Shown piece by piece: positions 12,615-27,158 of a stretch of DNA of 64,000 nt. This stretch comes from Dirofilaria immitis (taxonomy: Eukaryota > Nematoda > Chromadorea > Rhabditida > Onchocercidae). The stretch covers positions 9,533,501-9,597,500 of the forward strand of contig JAKNDB010000068.1 in the NCBI GenBank assembly GCA_024305405.1. Direction: 5' to 3'. The stretch's first letter is position 1, and each line of letters opens with the position of its first letter. The notes under the pieces are model-generated. The model ran no database searches and was not told where the DNA came from. It worked only from the letters and a program-made list of their open reading frames with translations. A program made the position numbers and the translations under genes.

Positions 12615-15600
12615 ATGGTGTCTACGCAGGATAGGCCGATTCCTGCACCGCGGATTAGTTTGACTGACCGAAAGCCAACAATACCGAATCGTATTTTGAA
12701 ATCAGAAGATATTCCAAATCCTTTTGTCATATCATCTAATTCAACTAAGCAGATACCAAATTCTTGCTTGCACCAAACTGTTCTGTCGTTTCAAAATTTA
12801 TCGGAAAGAAATCTTCGACGTGTTAAGTCGTTATCCAATATCCGAATGACGGTTGATGATTCTAGAAATCCGCCAGATGATGTATTGAATTTAGAAGGTT
12901 TAGAAAGTCTGGAACGAGGTCGCGTTGCAAGAATTGCGAAGATATTGAATTCAGCAATTTCTAGAAATGCAACTTCCACAGTGAGATTGATGGATGAGCA
13001 GAATAATATTTCAAAAAATAATTTAATAATAAGGCATAATTTTCCTTCTGTAACTAAAACAGAATATTTGCTGAAGAATGATACTATTTCGGATTCTATG
13101 AATGGGAGTCACATCAATATTTCCGTAATTTCTGTTCCAGAAAATATTCCACGGAACGGTTTGTGGAATTCAGGTTATATCAGTCTTGAAGCATATTCGA
13201 AAATGGCGGAATATGATGATGTCTTGGCAAATAATGAGTAACTTTTTTAATGGTTTGGTATTCATAATATATATATTTGTGATTTTGACACTAATATATG
13301 TATATTTTCTGAGTATTTTGGAAGCGTAAAAATAATCTACAAAATCAGTTGATTTAGAAACATGATGGGACTCATATTTATTTTTTATAAAAAATAGTTA
13401 ACAGAAAACAATTGATAAATTTAAAATAGCAATGCAAGTTTTAATAGCTCGCAGGCATTAGGGTATTGATCGAATAATTTGTTCATGTAATATTTTAATA
13501 GTGACATTTACTGAATGATTTTTTCAAATTGTTCTTGTTTTTGATGCACTTCATAATATTACTTTCATTTAGAATTTTCTTCTAGTTTGTTTTAGATGTG
13601 AAGGAAATTTCGGTTCTTTGGACAAATGTTCTGGTACTGGTGGTCTTGAAAATTCAGCAACTGTGATCACAAATTCTTGGCGAAGTAGTAAAACGGAGTG
13701 TGGGGATATTTTAAGGGATAAATTGTTGTTGTCGACATGGGCTGATGTTACTGTCTGCAAAAAGATTATGGTAAATTATGGATTGTTGTCGAAGAAAATG
13801 CTTTGGCTGGCTGGACTACTAATCACAAGGTATAATCAAAATAAATAAGATTAGCCTGAAAGAATAATCAAGGTATTGCTTGATACAAATCAGAGAAGCA
13901 TATATATATAACACATGGCAGATGAATATACGATGTTATCCGAAGAATTATATACAAAAATAAAACAGGCAAGCCAGTCCAAAGTAAAAAGAATATTTAA
14001 ATTTGTCTATAAAAATTGAATTTTAAATAACTATTTAAAAAGATCTGTCAAAATCTATGAATATAAAACTTCCAAAATTCCATACATAACTTTCCATATA
14101 AATTCCACGTATAACTTTAAAGAAAAATCAAGAAAAACTCAAAAGAAATTTTTGATCTAAAAACACGAATTCTTCTTGCGTAAAACTACATCTCTAGATC
14201 TGTTGATTCAATGATAATCATCAAAAATAATAGTTCAAAAAGCAAAGTAATCAAAAGTTGCGACCTATGTGAAACCTGAAGTAGTGAAACTTTTATTTTA
14301 AGTTGATTTATTTTAACGTGCATAATACCAAATGATAAGCTTATTTTTCTGTATTTTTATAATTCATGCAAATTATCGAAATTTTACTTTTGGTTTCATT
14401 CTCCATAAAAAACCATTTCTACTTCCAATAAACCATGTGCGATAAAACTCTTGCTTCAGGTTGGTGGTCCTGTGGTTGGTCCCTACTATCTGAAAAACAT
14501 TCTTTATGTTGGGAAAAATCCAACAAGTGGTGCTGTTGAATTATATATTCGGGAAAATTTTCTATGCAGTCACTGGACAAATTTAAAACTCAAAATGATT
14601 ACAGAGACGGAAAAGTGGATTTTAAATATCGTAAAAGTAAGCGGTCTTTTAGCTGCTTTTTAAATGAGTAAAGGATTATTCGATTCTAATTCTTGTAATA
14701 AGAATTAATTCAATATTTATAGTGTGTCATGCTGAAGAATGAGTTGTTGCTGTATAGTGTAAGGAGTTTGAATGCCGGAGGTAACGTATGGATACGCCAA
14801 GGAACGGCTTGTGCATGGTCAAGCGGTTGGATGTTTCTGGATGAAGTTAGTGCTTCAAGTCTGTGGAAATTTACGTTGCATTAGCTTTTGTGTAATATAT
14901 CCCGATTTTAGATACACTATTTTTCAAATTTTCATGGAAAAATTGCAGCATAAATTGTATTACGCATTGGATAACTGCGCTATATTATTTGAACTTGATG
15001 TGCGTAAATTTGTTGGGATGAAAATGCATTAAACAAAGTTGATTGGTGTGCATCGATTGTTGGCTCCATGACAGGACCATTTCTTTTGTTACAAGAAGGA
15101 GGGTGTGTTTTTAATCGAAACAAGAAAAATTGAATCTTTGTTGTCAATCTTTAAACTATTTTGATTTAAGATATATTTTAAAGTATAAAATAAACTATGG
15201 CCAGAAATAAAAAACCAAGTTTATAGTTTCATTTTTGTTTACAGTTCTTTATTTGTGCAAGCAGAGTATGATTCAGCTACTTTAACATGGATTGATTTAT
15301 TAAATCATCAAATGGAATGTAGTGGCTATCGATTGGAGGACTCTAAGCTAACATCAGATGATGTTCCTATTATTGTCGATAAGTAAGTTTGTGCTGGAAC
15401 ATATTGAGTGTAGATTTGATTCCAGTTTCCCGATTCCAAGAGAAAAAGAAGTGAATCAACTTTTCTTTTCAAGAAGCACTTAAATCTTATACCAAAAGTT
15501 GTTTATTATTGATATTTATAGCCTTCCTTTGATAACAAATTATATTTTATTTCCAGATGTATAAAGTTCATTTCCACATATGGTCTTCTTCAACCTGGCT

Positions 15601-18595
15601 TGTATCGTAGAAACGGTTCTAAGCTTGAAGTTCGTTCGCTCCTAGCTGAATTCAGAAAAGGTAATTATTATCAAATTGGTTTCCTGCTTTAAAGAAATCT
15701 TTAAACATACGAATTCTCATTATTCTTTGTTGCATTACTTTTTACTTAATTCAGAAATATATACATTCAGATGACGTATTAACATATATTACAATTTCAG
15801 ATCCTGTAAATGTGCACTTATTGCCTGGATCAGGTGACATGACTAATATAGTAGCTGATGTACTCCGACTATTTTTCAGACAACTTGATTCTCCGCTCAT
15901 TCCTTATCATATTCAGGATCGACTTTTCGCTGTTGCTAACATGAAAGGTATCGAATTCAAAATTTTTTATAAACCGTAATTTTGATGAACCTTGTTTTTC
16001 AGATCCAACTAGATTAGATGAATATCATGAAATTTTGATGGGTTTGCCACGAATACGCATTCAAACATTAAGGCGTATCCTGGACCATTTAAAAGATGTT
16101 ACAGAACTTGCGAATGCAAATCTAGCAACCGTTGAAAATATTGCGAAGGTTTTGGACCAACATTATTTTCGGTTGAGCAGGTTTTGTTTTATTCTTTATT
16201 TTATAAATCTTCTTTCATACTTACGAATGCTAATTGTCTAGTTCTTGTTAAAGTTGATCTCACAGTGCATTTTGGTTATGTTGAGCACTCTGAAGTACAA
16301 ACTAATTTGCTCAGAACAACTTGCTAAATTTTGTTTGAAGACTATTTTGCTTAATCCACCGCTGCGTTAGCTGTAAATAATTCTGCCTGCTTGACATGTA
16401 ACATGTTTATTTCCTTCTTGCTCCTACTACGCAGCCTTTCCATCTTCTTTCTTGTATGTCTAAACTCGATTTTCCTGCAATTGTTATTAACATAAATTTT
16501 AGGATAATGGAGTAGATAATAATTTTGTTGCTACGATACAACAAGTGAATCTTGTCAAGGACCTTCTCACTTATTATTCTTCTATATTTCGCATTTCAGT
16601 GCGTGAAATGATTATAAAATCGAAAATAAATATGCTTCAGGAAAAACCAAACCAAACAAAGGTATTGAGATGTATTTCTTCAATTTCATTTTTCAGAATT
16701 TTAACAAAACAAAATTTGTACATTGGATTTTAGGCTCGTGCAGCTGGTTTTCTTGTTCCTGTGCATATTTTTGAGAAGGATAATCATACATTCAATGTGC
16801 AATCATCTTCAAATGCGGAACAGATGAGTGTTTTGAATACTAGTTTTACATTATTGTGAGGATCATGATTTTAATATTCTTATTTTGATTTAAGTTTTTA
16901 TAGTGATCGATCATAGTTGCAGGTCTGCGATGCAGCTCGAAACAGACCAGCTGTACGTAGCAAAGCTGATGTAAACAATTTTGCACTGTTTGAAGTAAGC
17001 TAATTGTTGTTGATCACTGGAGAAAATCTTCCTGTTTTAAAGTATGGAAAGCTTCAAATAAATTTGATTTAAAATATTCTTTTAGGAAATAAAATGTGGT
17101 CAGCTGGAAAGGCGCGTGAACCCGCTTGAAAAAATGAGTTCAATGATTACTGGTAGATGGCTCGACTGGGAACCTGCTGAATGTTTTCTTCTATTTAAGA
17201 GAGATCCTATTCCTTATTCATTTCGGGTTAATTTTTATCCTAAAATTAAACTGCTTCTTTATAATAACTGGGGCATAAGTTCAGTTATTTCAAAAATCGT
17301 GCAAATTTATTTTTGCAAAATGATTTTAAGCATATGCGTTCTTACGCAAGTAGAATAGATTTGAAAAAGGAATATCTTGACATTGTAGTACTCAAAGTTT
17401 TCATACATTAAAGAACTGCGCTGAACGTATATAAGTGAAATAAAATTTACAAGTTATACTAATGGATTACATTTCATTGGCATGATTTAAAGCTTGGCTA
17501 TCTAATTACATTGTAATTGGCATCAAGGCTAAGATCAGAATTAATACAATACCTTGAACCCGTTAGGAGTAAGCTGTCTTGTTTGGAAGCTAGAAAAAAA
17601 TTAAATATGGGCATGTTGCATTCGAGAGAAAATTATAGCTGTAAAAATAGGTAAAAATTATAACTAGCACTTTGAGAAATAAAGATTCCATCTTTTAAAC
17701 TTCTGTTTTTTTTTTTTTATATAAATGCTTACATTTTATACTATCTAATCAAATAACAGTATTTCCCTCTAGCTTTCATATCCATTTGCCGATGATGTGC
17801 GGATTGCGGAGCAAGGAGCAAAATCGTTCAGCGTTGGCCATCTGAAACTAGAAGGTGGATTAGTTGCTTACTACAACAAGGTACAGTAGACATATTTAAT
17901 CATTATGAATCATGCTCAGTTTAATGACTTATAAATTGATAAATTTGACGAGAGAATGAATAGCTGGTCAAAAATCTTTGAACGAATTTCATTGCTATCA
18001 AAATTAGTATTATTGTAATAAAGAACTGAAGGCTGAACTAATATTTACTGTTTCTTAAGCAAAACAATAATTTCAATGCATAACTGAGTTTTCTGATGTT
18101 TTGATATTTTGTCCTAGTGCAGAAAGCGCCATAGTATTAATGTAATCCTCTCTCTCTTTATATATCTTTCTTCGTTAATTGCTTTTCCAGTTTGTTTTTA
18201 GTTGAAGATTAGTTATTAGCTAATTAAGCCTTAAGCTAAAGGCCAAACAGTAGGATTTTAAATTTCCTGTCTTGAAACATTTGATAGGTTTTGTAAGCTG
18301 CTTTTTAACAGATAATGAATAATTTCAGTTTTTGCAGAGTTTGGAAAAAGTAAATGAATGGTATACGGACGATATACTATGGTACATTGGGCATGAAATT
18401 AATCGTAAGCCACCTTATCCACACACTCTCACATTTATATTACCGAAAGACAATAATTTCAAATATAAATCGAAATATATGGGCTATTGTGTTGCGTTTC
18501 ATGATAACACTATAAGAACACAATGGTTGAATGCTGTAGTTAGTTCGCAGCAAGATTTTCGTGAAAGTTCTGTAATGCCTTTGGTACAAATCTAA
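12615..18595 (+). CDS. ARAP-like RhoGAP protein with PH and Ras-association domains
   Basis: This should stimulate GTP hydrolysis by Rho-family GTPases at membranes. Clear exons include 12615-13238, a Ser/Asn-rich N terminus; PH-like exons at about 13570-15100; then 15245-15382, 15557-15660, 15801-15947, 16003-16180, 16503-16661, about 16737-16855, 16921-16995, 17087-17225, 17773-17880 and 18329-18595. The RhoGAP domain spans 15557-16180: LLQPGLYRRNGSKLEVRSLL carries the expected arginine finger, and the FGPTLFS motif is recovered after adding one T at about 16150. It is followed by an RA-like domain (FLVPVHIFEKDNHTF, then LERRVNPLEKM) and a C-terminal PH domain ending ...TQWLNAVVSSQQ. This order matches the C-terminal half of ARAP proteins. 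I find no ArfGAP zinc finger. Another frame break is near 15018. The 5' end may include an upstream exon. Confidence 0.78.
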
Positions 18596-21263
18596 GTTTT
18601 CCTAATTCTTTAAACTTTAAAGTTGATAAAGGTATCCTTAATATCTCTATTTCCTGCAGTGTATGTTCTTTCTAATTATGCATTGCTTTGTTTAAATTCG
18701 TATATTTCTTAAACGAAATATATTGATATTTATGCAGTTTAATCAATAACTTTATTATTGTCTCTTGTAGCTTGTCCAAATGTAATGTAAACAGTTTTCT
18801 TGTGCAAACATCTTGATTTTTTGCTTTGGATAAAGCTTAAAACTTTTATCCATTTTTTACTTTCTCACTACATGCATGAAAATATGCATGCAATATGGTA
18901 AAAAGATTTAAGCCCAGCAATTATCGCAGGAAATTAGAGATTTTTTTGTTTCTTGCAGGTCTATAAACTTGTCATTAATTTACCAATTGCTATTGGCAAA
19001 TCTTTTTTTTTTTTGTCTTATAGAAGTATTATTGTAGATTTTCAGCCAAAATAAAACTAAATTCATGATTTTTTGTTTGGTAAAGTTAGAAATCGTAAAA
19101 TTTGGTTTTGGTTTCACAGCTTTAAAATTTATGATGCCAAGTGTATTCTTTTTTGGAAACATACAGGGATCAAATTTCATTCTAGTAGCAGAATCTGCAA
19201 ATGAATGTTGCATTACAGTTCACATTCGAATACGATTCAATTTTGAACACATATGGGGATTAAATATCTTTCTTTCTGTGTTTGTATTTGGTCCCGAATA
19301 GAATATTGGGAGTTTTAACTAGAAATATTTTAACATAGTTGTTTACAACTAACTTATATTTAATTGCAATGAAAATGAGATTACGGGTAATGCCTTTGCC
19401 GAATACAGTAACCTTTTAATAGTTTTGCTATTTTCCTATATATTTTATCATTGCATACATGCAAATAATTAATGTAAGGTTTCACTCCAGTATAATTATC
19501 GTTGGTTATGTTTAACTAACTAAATGATACATTGGTTATATTATCATTTGTTGCATTTCATGAATCAACATTATACAATCTAATCGTTGGAAAAAGATTT
19601 CGGACTTAATATATTATTATCAAAAAGGCCAAATGTACAATATCTTGCTTATAATAGAATGTAAAATTGGCTGGATGATTGTTGAAAGCGATCTTAGGGA
19701 GACAAGGAATGTTGCGTACTTTGCTTAATTGCATTACAATCTTTCATAATAGTTCCGAGAAATTGATTCTTGAGTAGTTCGGCTTGTCTGTAATATTGGA
19801 TATCGTTTGCAAGAAGAAAAATATTTGGATTTGAACTTTATTCTTTAGTCAATAGCCATTATTTGTTCATATTTATTAGTTTGAGTATTTGATGACAGAA
19901 TACAAGCAATCACTGGAAAAGATAATTGTTATTCAGTCAGATGCCCTAATCTAAACGGCATATTACTGGATACATCAAGTAGCCATTATTTTTATAACAA
20001 TTTTGAGTCTACTATATTTAATATACTTAATTATATACGTATATATATATGGTTAATTTTGAATAAGATCGCTTTTCAAATCAAGCAGTAGTGCTCTTCA
20101 GAAAATTTCATCACAAATAGCAATCGACAATGTGTCACACCAAGTTGTGATTCAAACTTAAATACTATTCAAAGCAATTTAGTGATATGATTTCAAACCA
20201 ACTTGTTTGAAACTATGGCAGAAGTAGAAATTCAGAGATAAACTGATAAGAAAATATCAAACTTTGTGAGATATTTTTAATTTTCTAGCGCTATAAGTAA
20301 GTTTAAACGTGAGCCAGAAATTAGTCAGCTCTATATTAACTGCTGTTTAACAAGCTTTCTTGTTTGTCCGAAAACCAACATCTTTACATTTCTACTAGGG
20401 AGACAAATAGAGAACTTCGTCTGTTTTGAAAAGTGTAAATGTTTTTATTTGAAAATGATCAATTAATATTAAAAGAAATGAAAAATGGCAACTTTCTAAT
20501 TGATATAAATTTATTGTGACGAACATTTCAATGCCTCTGAAATAACAAACAATTTTCGGTCAAATAATCGCTGCCGATTGAAAAAGTTGATTTAGTTAGT
20601 GAAATTAAAAATTCATTTCCAAAGGTTTAAAATAATGAGCAGCCTATGAAAAAGTTGATTTAGTTAATCATTTGCTAGTGACGCTAGTTTTTTGCTGAAG
20701 GCATACTCATCGAAAAAAAAATGATGATACGTATAATATGAAATTTATGCTGTAGAAATATCACTCATTTTTGGTACTGTTTTTAGCATATCGTTATTTT
20801 TAGAGTAGTAACGTCCATTTCAAGTCATGTATCATATTTTATTGATTTTTAAAAAATTCGTTCCCATCTTTTCCAATTTTTGAATTTTTTAATACAAATA
20901 TCTAAGCTTGTTAGAAATCACTTTACATTACTATGAAATCAAATTGTTAATTGAACAATTTTCATCACTGTGTTTAGTAACGATAGGTAGTGATTCTAAC
21001 AGGTATGAGCCTTATTTCTTATTTCAATGCAACATGATTTTAGCACGAATAGAATATTCGTAATAAGTACATTGAATAAAATAGCAATGTATAAGGCAAA
21101 TCTGAATATAATAATTTATGATCTATACATAAAGTTTTACAGCACATTTTGAAATAAAAAATATGCATGAAATAATATATGAACTGATAATAGATTAATT
21201 AATTCACATTACAAATTAATATCATATTGTTTAAAAAGATCATTCTCAATCCGTGTTTCATTA
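18596..21263. other. Intergenic between two convergent genes
   Basis: 2.7 kb of AT-rich sequence with no conserved frame that I can recognise. Overlapping open frames on both strands near 18980-19300 look like chance. A 20-bp AAAAAGTTGATTTAGTTA direct repeat occurs near 20580 and 20648. Confidence 0.5.
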
Positions 21264-24200
21264 TTATATCGTGTTCTGTATCGATCTATCACTCAAGGGT
21301 AAAGCTTTAGAATTCGTAGGATTTGATGATGTAGTATTATTAGGAATAAAGAAATTTTGAATTTCATACAATGAACGAGCAATCGATAGTTGATCATGCA
21401 ATGATAGCATCTGTAATCGTGATGGCTTCTCAATATTATGTGCCGGGGATAATACGCTGTTTGGTTTCGAGTGTAACGATGGTAAATGATGTGAACGTGG
21501 CCTATAAAAAAAAAGTGTGAATTTAAAATAGTAATAAGTTCAAAACAACAAAAATTATCGCCATATATTTCACTAGTTTGCAAATATATAAGTTCTATGC
21601 ATTGCAAGCTTACTGGTTCTACATGCGTGATGAATTTTAACATGCGAAAGTATAATAAAAATTTGTAGTCTCAAGAAAATTACCGCTCGTAAATTCATTT
21701 TGAAAAATTGAAGAGAGGGATAGACTTACATTGAAGACGTATAGCTGTACCTTTGTGCAACAACATTTGGTCGTCCTCCTGGATAAGTTATAGAAGAGTT
21801 ACGGATCAAACCCGTATATGGCAAATTACTGCCTTTTTACCAAAAATGATGCTGGAGCAGGATTCCAATGAATGTTTGGTTGTGAATGGAAATGAATCCG
21901 AGCAGAAACCTTGCTTCCAGTTGTCTCAGCTATTGTTGCAAATGGAAGCTTTAAAACTGTTAATTTTTAATTCTTGGAAAACTATTTCTGAGATATTTTG
22001 TAGCTCAAAGAAAATAGAAACTGAAAGGATTTTGAAATGCAATCACAAAAACATCAGGTAGAGCGTCGTAATTCAAATACAAAAATCATAACCAAAAAAA
22101 TATTCGAAATGGAATCAAGATCGAAATTTTTTTAATTCTATCGTAAAGATTGCAAAGTAAATTTAAAAACTGAAAAATCGGTTTATATTACGATCGGTTT
22201 CGCTTTACACAGTTTATTGTATCAATTGCTCTTTAACAAAGTGGATGAAAAATGATGCATCATTACCTGAGCCATCAGTCTGGTAATTTGTGCTGTCCTT
22301 TCACGGAGTTCATCGCTTAGTTGACGAATTTTGTTACCCTGCATATTTCATTTACTCTTTATCTTATTTTTTTAAATTTAATAGTCATAACGCATGCAAA
22401 TGTTAACATATTCGTTTTTTTTAAATTCTAATCACCAAAATTAAATTTGCCATAGTTTTTCAAATAAATTTGCCATAGTTTTTCAAACAATTTCGTATCG
22501 AAGAAAGACCAGTAAAACATTCCTCAGCTATGTTTAAGTGAGGACAAAATAATTCAGATTAACCAAGTAGTTTCAAACCAGCGACTCTCTATAAAGTTTT
22601 GTTCAACATGATCGAATTTTCAATTTATTTTTATAAATTTTTGCACGTCATCATAAAAATAGTGATAAAATAACGAAAAAAATATTTCATATAATCACAA
22701 CAAAATTCTAATTTCTACAATCACAACAATCATTACAATGGTACTGATCATAGGATTATCGTAATATTTATATGAATGAGCATTAAAATCGTCATATTAA
22801 TTAGAACTTTACCTGATAAGACAGTTGGTTTTTTAGCATTTTGATAGTTTCATTAGTTTGTTGCTCCAAGTCTCTAGATTTTTATCGCACTCTTCTAACT
22901 TCTGATTCAGTTTATTCGTATTCTGCTGTGCAATCTCTAGCCTATAAAAGTCAAATGAGTAATTAAATTTCAAGTCTGTACGTACTATTGCGGACAGAAA
23001 AGAAGGCGAAAAAGACATGGTTCAAATCCTTAAGCAAGACTTGATCGTATTGGTTTAAACTTTGTAGTTTAAAGAAAAGAAAAGGAAATAAAAGAATAAC
23101 AACAAATTAAATTATTCAAGCGTATCAGTAGCTTTACTAACCCAACAAATAAGGGTTGCAAATAATATTTAAAAACTCGTTTTTCTACTAATTGCTTTGA
23201 ATGATTGATCAGTGAAGAGGAAAAAGTGGAAGCCAAATAGTTTCTCAAATATATAATTAGGCAAATGTTTTTTATTGACTTTCTAAAAGAAATAAAATGG
23301 GATCCAGGATGACATCAAATAATTCAATTATAATAGTGATGCTGTCGAGAGTTTTAATTTGAGAATTTTAATCATTAGTGACATTGTTAAATTGAACTCT
23401 GAAAAACATTCAGATTTTTCTGAAGATGACAATCCTGTTCAAACAGTGTTGATTTAAATAATTCCTCACTCTTTTATAAATGGACTCCATTTTCAGAACC
23501 ATTTTATTACATGTTTCATTATTATCAATGCAAATACTTACATCTACTTGAAAAAATATGCGACAAATCACATTTCGGGAAAATATTTATGCATTACAAA
23601 TTTATTACAATTCTGAAATTTGTAGCTTAGATCTCACATCTTTACTAAAAAAAAAAAAATTATCATATGCGTTAGGGTTTTATTTGATTAGTAATAAAAA
23701 AAAATTAAACTTAATAATAATAAATCGAAGTGTGGATTTATACACAAACTTTGCATTTTCGCCAACAGATATCAAAATGGTCAATCATATATTCGAAAAG
23801 AGATAACTTTTTAAACTAGGAAAAGCTATTAAAGGAAAACAAGGAAATAAGAAAGGTAGAAAAAGGTCATCAAGAATTTTGGGCTTTTATAAAAAAAGAA
23901 AAAAGCAGCTAATAATCTAAATTTCAGCTATTGCAAAGTGACACATTTGTAGTCAGTTACAGCATTTTAGAATTATGCAAAGATTACTTTTACTTATAAT
24001 TATCAAGTTGATATATAATAATGAATCAAATTATTTTATTTATTTACCTTATAGCATGTTGAACAGGTCCGGAAGATTTTTCTGCATAATTTTATAAGCG
24101 TGAAAACTTGTATGTGCAATACTTGCATATATCGATCAAAATAATAGTGATTAATTTAGCTTACGTTAAGATGTATTTGCAGCATGGTATATATGTTGCA

Positions 24201-27158
24201 TTTAATTTAACTAAATTATGCAAGCATGAATGATTGATTTGGATTCATAAATACTTTATAACAATGTCGTTATCTACAGCCATTAATAGTTGAGGAAATC
24301 AAAAATACTGGATGAAACATTTCCATACTATTGAGCTTAATTTGCAAAATTTCTAAATTTTATTAATCTCAGTGAAACACTGATTTCTACTAAAATCTTG
24401 CTATAAATTTATTTTCTAAAATTGACGAATCCCAAGCAGTACACAGTAAAACCAATTTAGGTACTTGCAATTTTTAAATGGATAAACAATGCTCAAACCT
24501 TCTAAGTTTCATACGAAAAAGTCGATGAACAGTCGAATGAATAACCCGCTGTACGATTTGTGGAGAAACAAAGAAAATATAGAATCTGAATTTTTCTCAA
24601 ATCATAGGTTTTGGAATTCTTCCACTATCTCTTTTAGATTTAATATCGTCATTCATACATTTGCAAAAGGAAAAATCTTATTGTAAAAAAATAAGAAAAA
24701 AATTAGTTGGTCATACACAATCGGAATAAGTGAAAAAAGTTCGCATAACATTCTTTTAAAAAGTTGTTTTCTGAAAAAAAAAACGCATTCATGGATTTGC
24801 TGTACTTCTCGAGGCACTCTTGAAATGAAGTTGTCTATTTTTGAATTTCAAGCACTGAATTTTAGGATTTTTGAAGTTTTTTATCAATGAATAAGAGTCA
24901 GCAATATTTTCGTAAGTTAGTGAGTTTGAAGTTTTAAAAGGGTTTTCCAGATAGCTCAGTTTTTAATATGCATGAAAAAAAACTACCTTTTTCGGAGTTG
25001 TTCATTCTCATTTTCTAGCGTCGTGTTACTATCGAATGAGTTCTTCACATAAAGTCTACGATAGAGATCTGCAGTAAGTGAGAAATTATTTATTGAAATG
25101 CTCCGCAGAGTACGGAAATATTGAATGAAATTTAATATTAAAAATTATTCTTCGTCAAGCAACAGTTGCTTGACCGTCATAAGAAAACGATGGCCTTTTC
25201 TAGACTGTTTAGCCTACTACAATACTGTACAAAAAACCTGGCTCTTTAAACTGATATTTTATTCGCCATCATTGAACTGAACATAATTTTATAAAAAGGA
25301 AATTGAAAAAGAAAAAAAATTACGAATTTATGAGAAAAACACCAGATTATGAATTTCTTTTAAAAATATGAGATTTTAAAAAATCTCATGCCTGAAATTA
25401 ACTTTTAATATTCTAAATTTTCTTTAGAGAGCAAATTTCCATTACCTCTTAAATGATGATGAAGTCTCTCAATTTCGGCGTGTAATCCAGTCAACATTTG
25501 AGAATTTTCGTTCTGTAAAAAGGATATTTGAGCAGATTCATGCCGACGCCACATATCGTCGCGTTCCTGGATAGCTGCGGTTATACGTTGCGCACATATT
25601 TCATTAATCAGATTTCCAATTTCATTGAATTCGGTTTTCTCAAATTAATAGAAATGATAAAAATTATCACTGAACCAATCGTATCGACCATCCAGGAAAA
25701 GCGACATTGACAATTGTCAAAACGTTTCATTTCATATACTTCGGTATTAGGCATGACTGTTTTGAAATCAATGATGTATTTTTTGGCCTATCCAAACTTC
25801 CGAAATATAATATGTCCTGATTCAGCACTATCTATCATTGTTATCTCAAACCAGATAAGGTTTTTAAGTTGAATTTAAACTGAACTTTTGCAAAAAGAAG
25901 CTATTAGGAGCAAAAAATTGATAAGACAAGAAAAATAAACAAATTGAAATTGCTGAAAAGGCACTAAATACATCAATTAAGAGGACTATCTGCATGGCTA
26001 ATATGTATTTACATTACATACCTTAAATTTATTTATTTATTAATTGCTAATTCTAATCCTTATAGTTAATTACTCGTCCAAAACTTTACACAATACATTG
26101 TTCCACTTTGGTGACACTTTTTAGTTTAATGACTTACTTTTTGCTTGCCACAAAGTACGGAAAAAGTGAAGCCATAAATTTTACACGCATCATTTAAAAA
26201 ACTGCTAAAATACATCGATAATTATCAAGAAAAAAATTATTTAATGACTTAGCCCAAAATATAAGTTGGGACCGCATTTATTTATGTCTAGAAATTGCTA
26301 GAAGTTAACAGGTTAATGATTTTGAAAAAGAAATTGAAAATGAAAAGAAATCCTTGTGCTACTAATTAAGATTTTAGAAGCTTCGTCTACTAAAATAATT
26401 TTGCTCTGTTGAAATATATTTAAATTAATTTTTTTCCAGACATTTCGGATAATTGAAATGAATGATAGAGAATTTCGATGTAATCTTGCAGCATTACATA
26501 TATTTCATAGCAGCACAAGGAAAATATGTTTGATTTACTTGTTTTGCTTAACTTCCGATAAATTTTAAAAGTGTTTTAAATTTTCTAAATGTCAGATCGG
26601 AAACCTCTAAAAGGAACAATAGAAACTTGAATTTATAAGTTATCACGAATATTTGAATTTGAAGATCGCTCGTGCCAAACTCAAATAAGTGTCACTTCAA
26701 TTTATCATGCTATTATGTAAAATTTATCGAAGGATAATCCGATATGCATATATATATATATATATATATTATTATTATTCATACACTACTTCACTGCATA
26801 CACTATTATAAACATATGAATGGACAGTTAAGAAGAAAAATAAAATTGATCAATATGTCCTTTGATACTTCGTCGTTTAATCTAAGAATACAACTTAATC
26901 GGAATGCTAGCAAATATTTATATGGAACTTTCAAGATACTTCTGATTTTCCGATCAAATTTGCTTAAATATTTTGGTATAAGTAAGATTTTGAAATTTTT
27001 AATATACATAGATTTACTTACCGAATTGAACTCTACCACTGTTCGTTCGTTTGCTTCTTCTACATCTTGATTGAAACACTGTATTTCATTGACATATTTC
27101 GAGAGATCAGTAGCTGAACTTACTGCTTTTTCTTCCGGCAACAATTCTAATTTCGGCA
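21264..27158 (-). CDS. CCDC92-like coiled-coil protein
   Basis: The function of CCDC92 proteins is poorly known; vertebrate members associate with centrioles and cilia. Exons in reading order are 27158-27022, 25638-25446, 25068-24987, about 24083-24048, 22941-22813, 22338-22267, about 21925-21731 and 21501-21264. Exon 25638-25446 contains SFLQNENSQMLTGLHAEIER, matching the start of human CCDC92 (FLQREHASTLKGLHSEIRRL). GNKIRQLSDELRERTAQITR at 22338-22267 matches its second conserved helix. The C-terminal part is Ser/Pro/Asn-rich and ends SIQNTI. Several exons need one-base corrections (about 22870, 24078, 21905 and 21830). The first listed exon begins with TG, possibly an ATG split by an intron, so the true start is upstream or at that junction. 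Membership of the 27.1-kb exon is inferred from phase only. Confidence 0.65.
26748..26769. repeat. (TA)n microsatellite
   Basis: About 11 TA units followed by ATT repeats, in an intron of the CCDC92-like gene. Confidence 0.85.

Noticed and set aside
21293..21643. 116-codon - strand frame
   Set aside because: The last exon of the CCDC92-like gene is read in another frame here; this frame is a shadow running across an intron.
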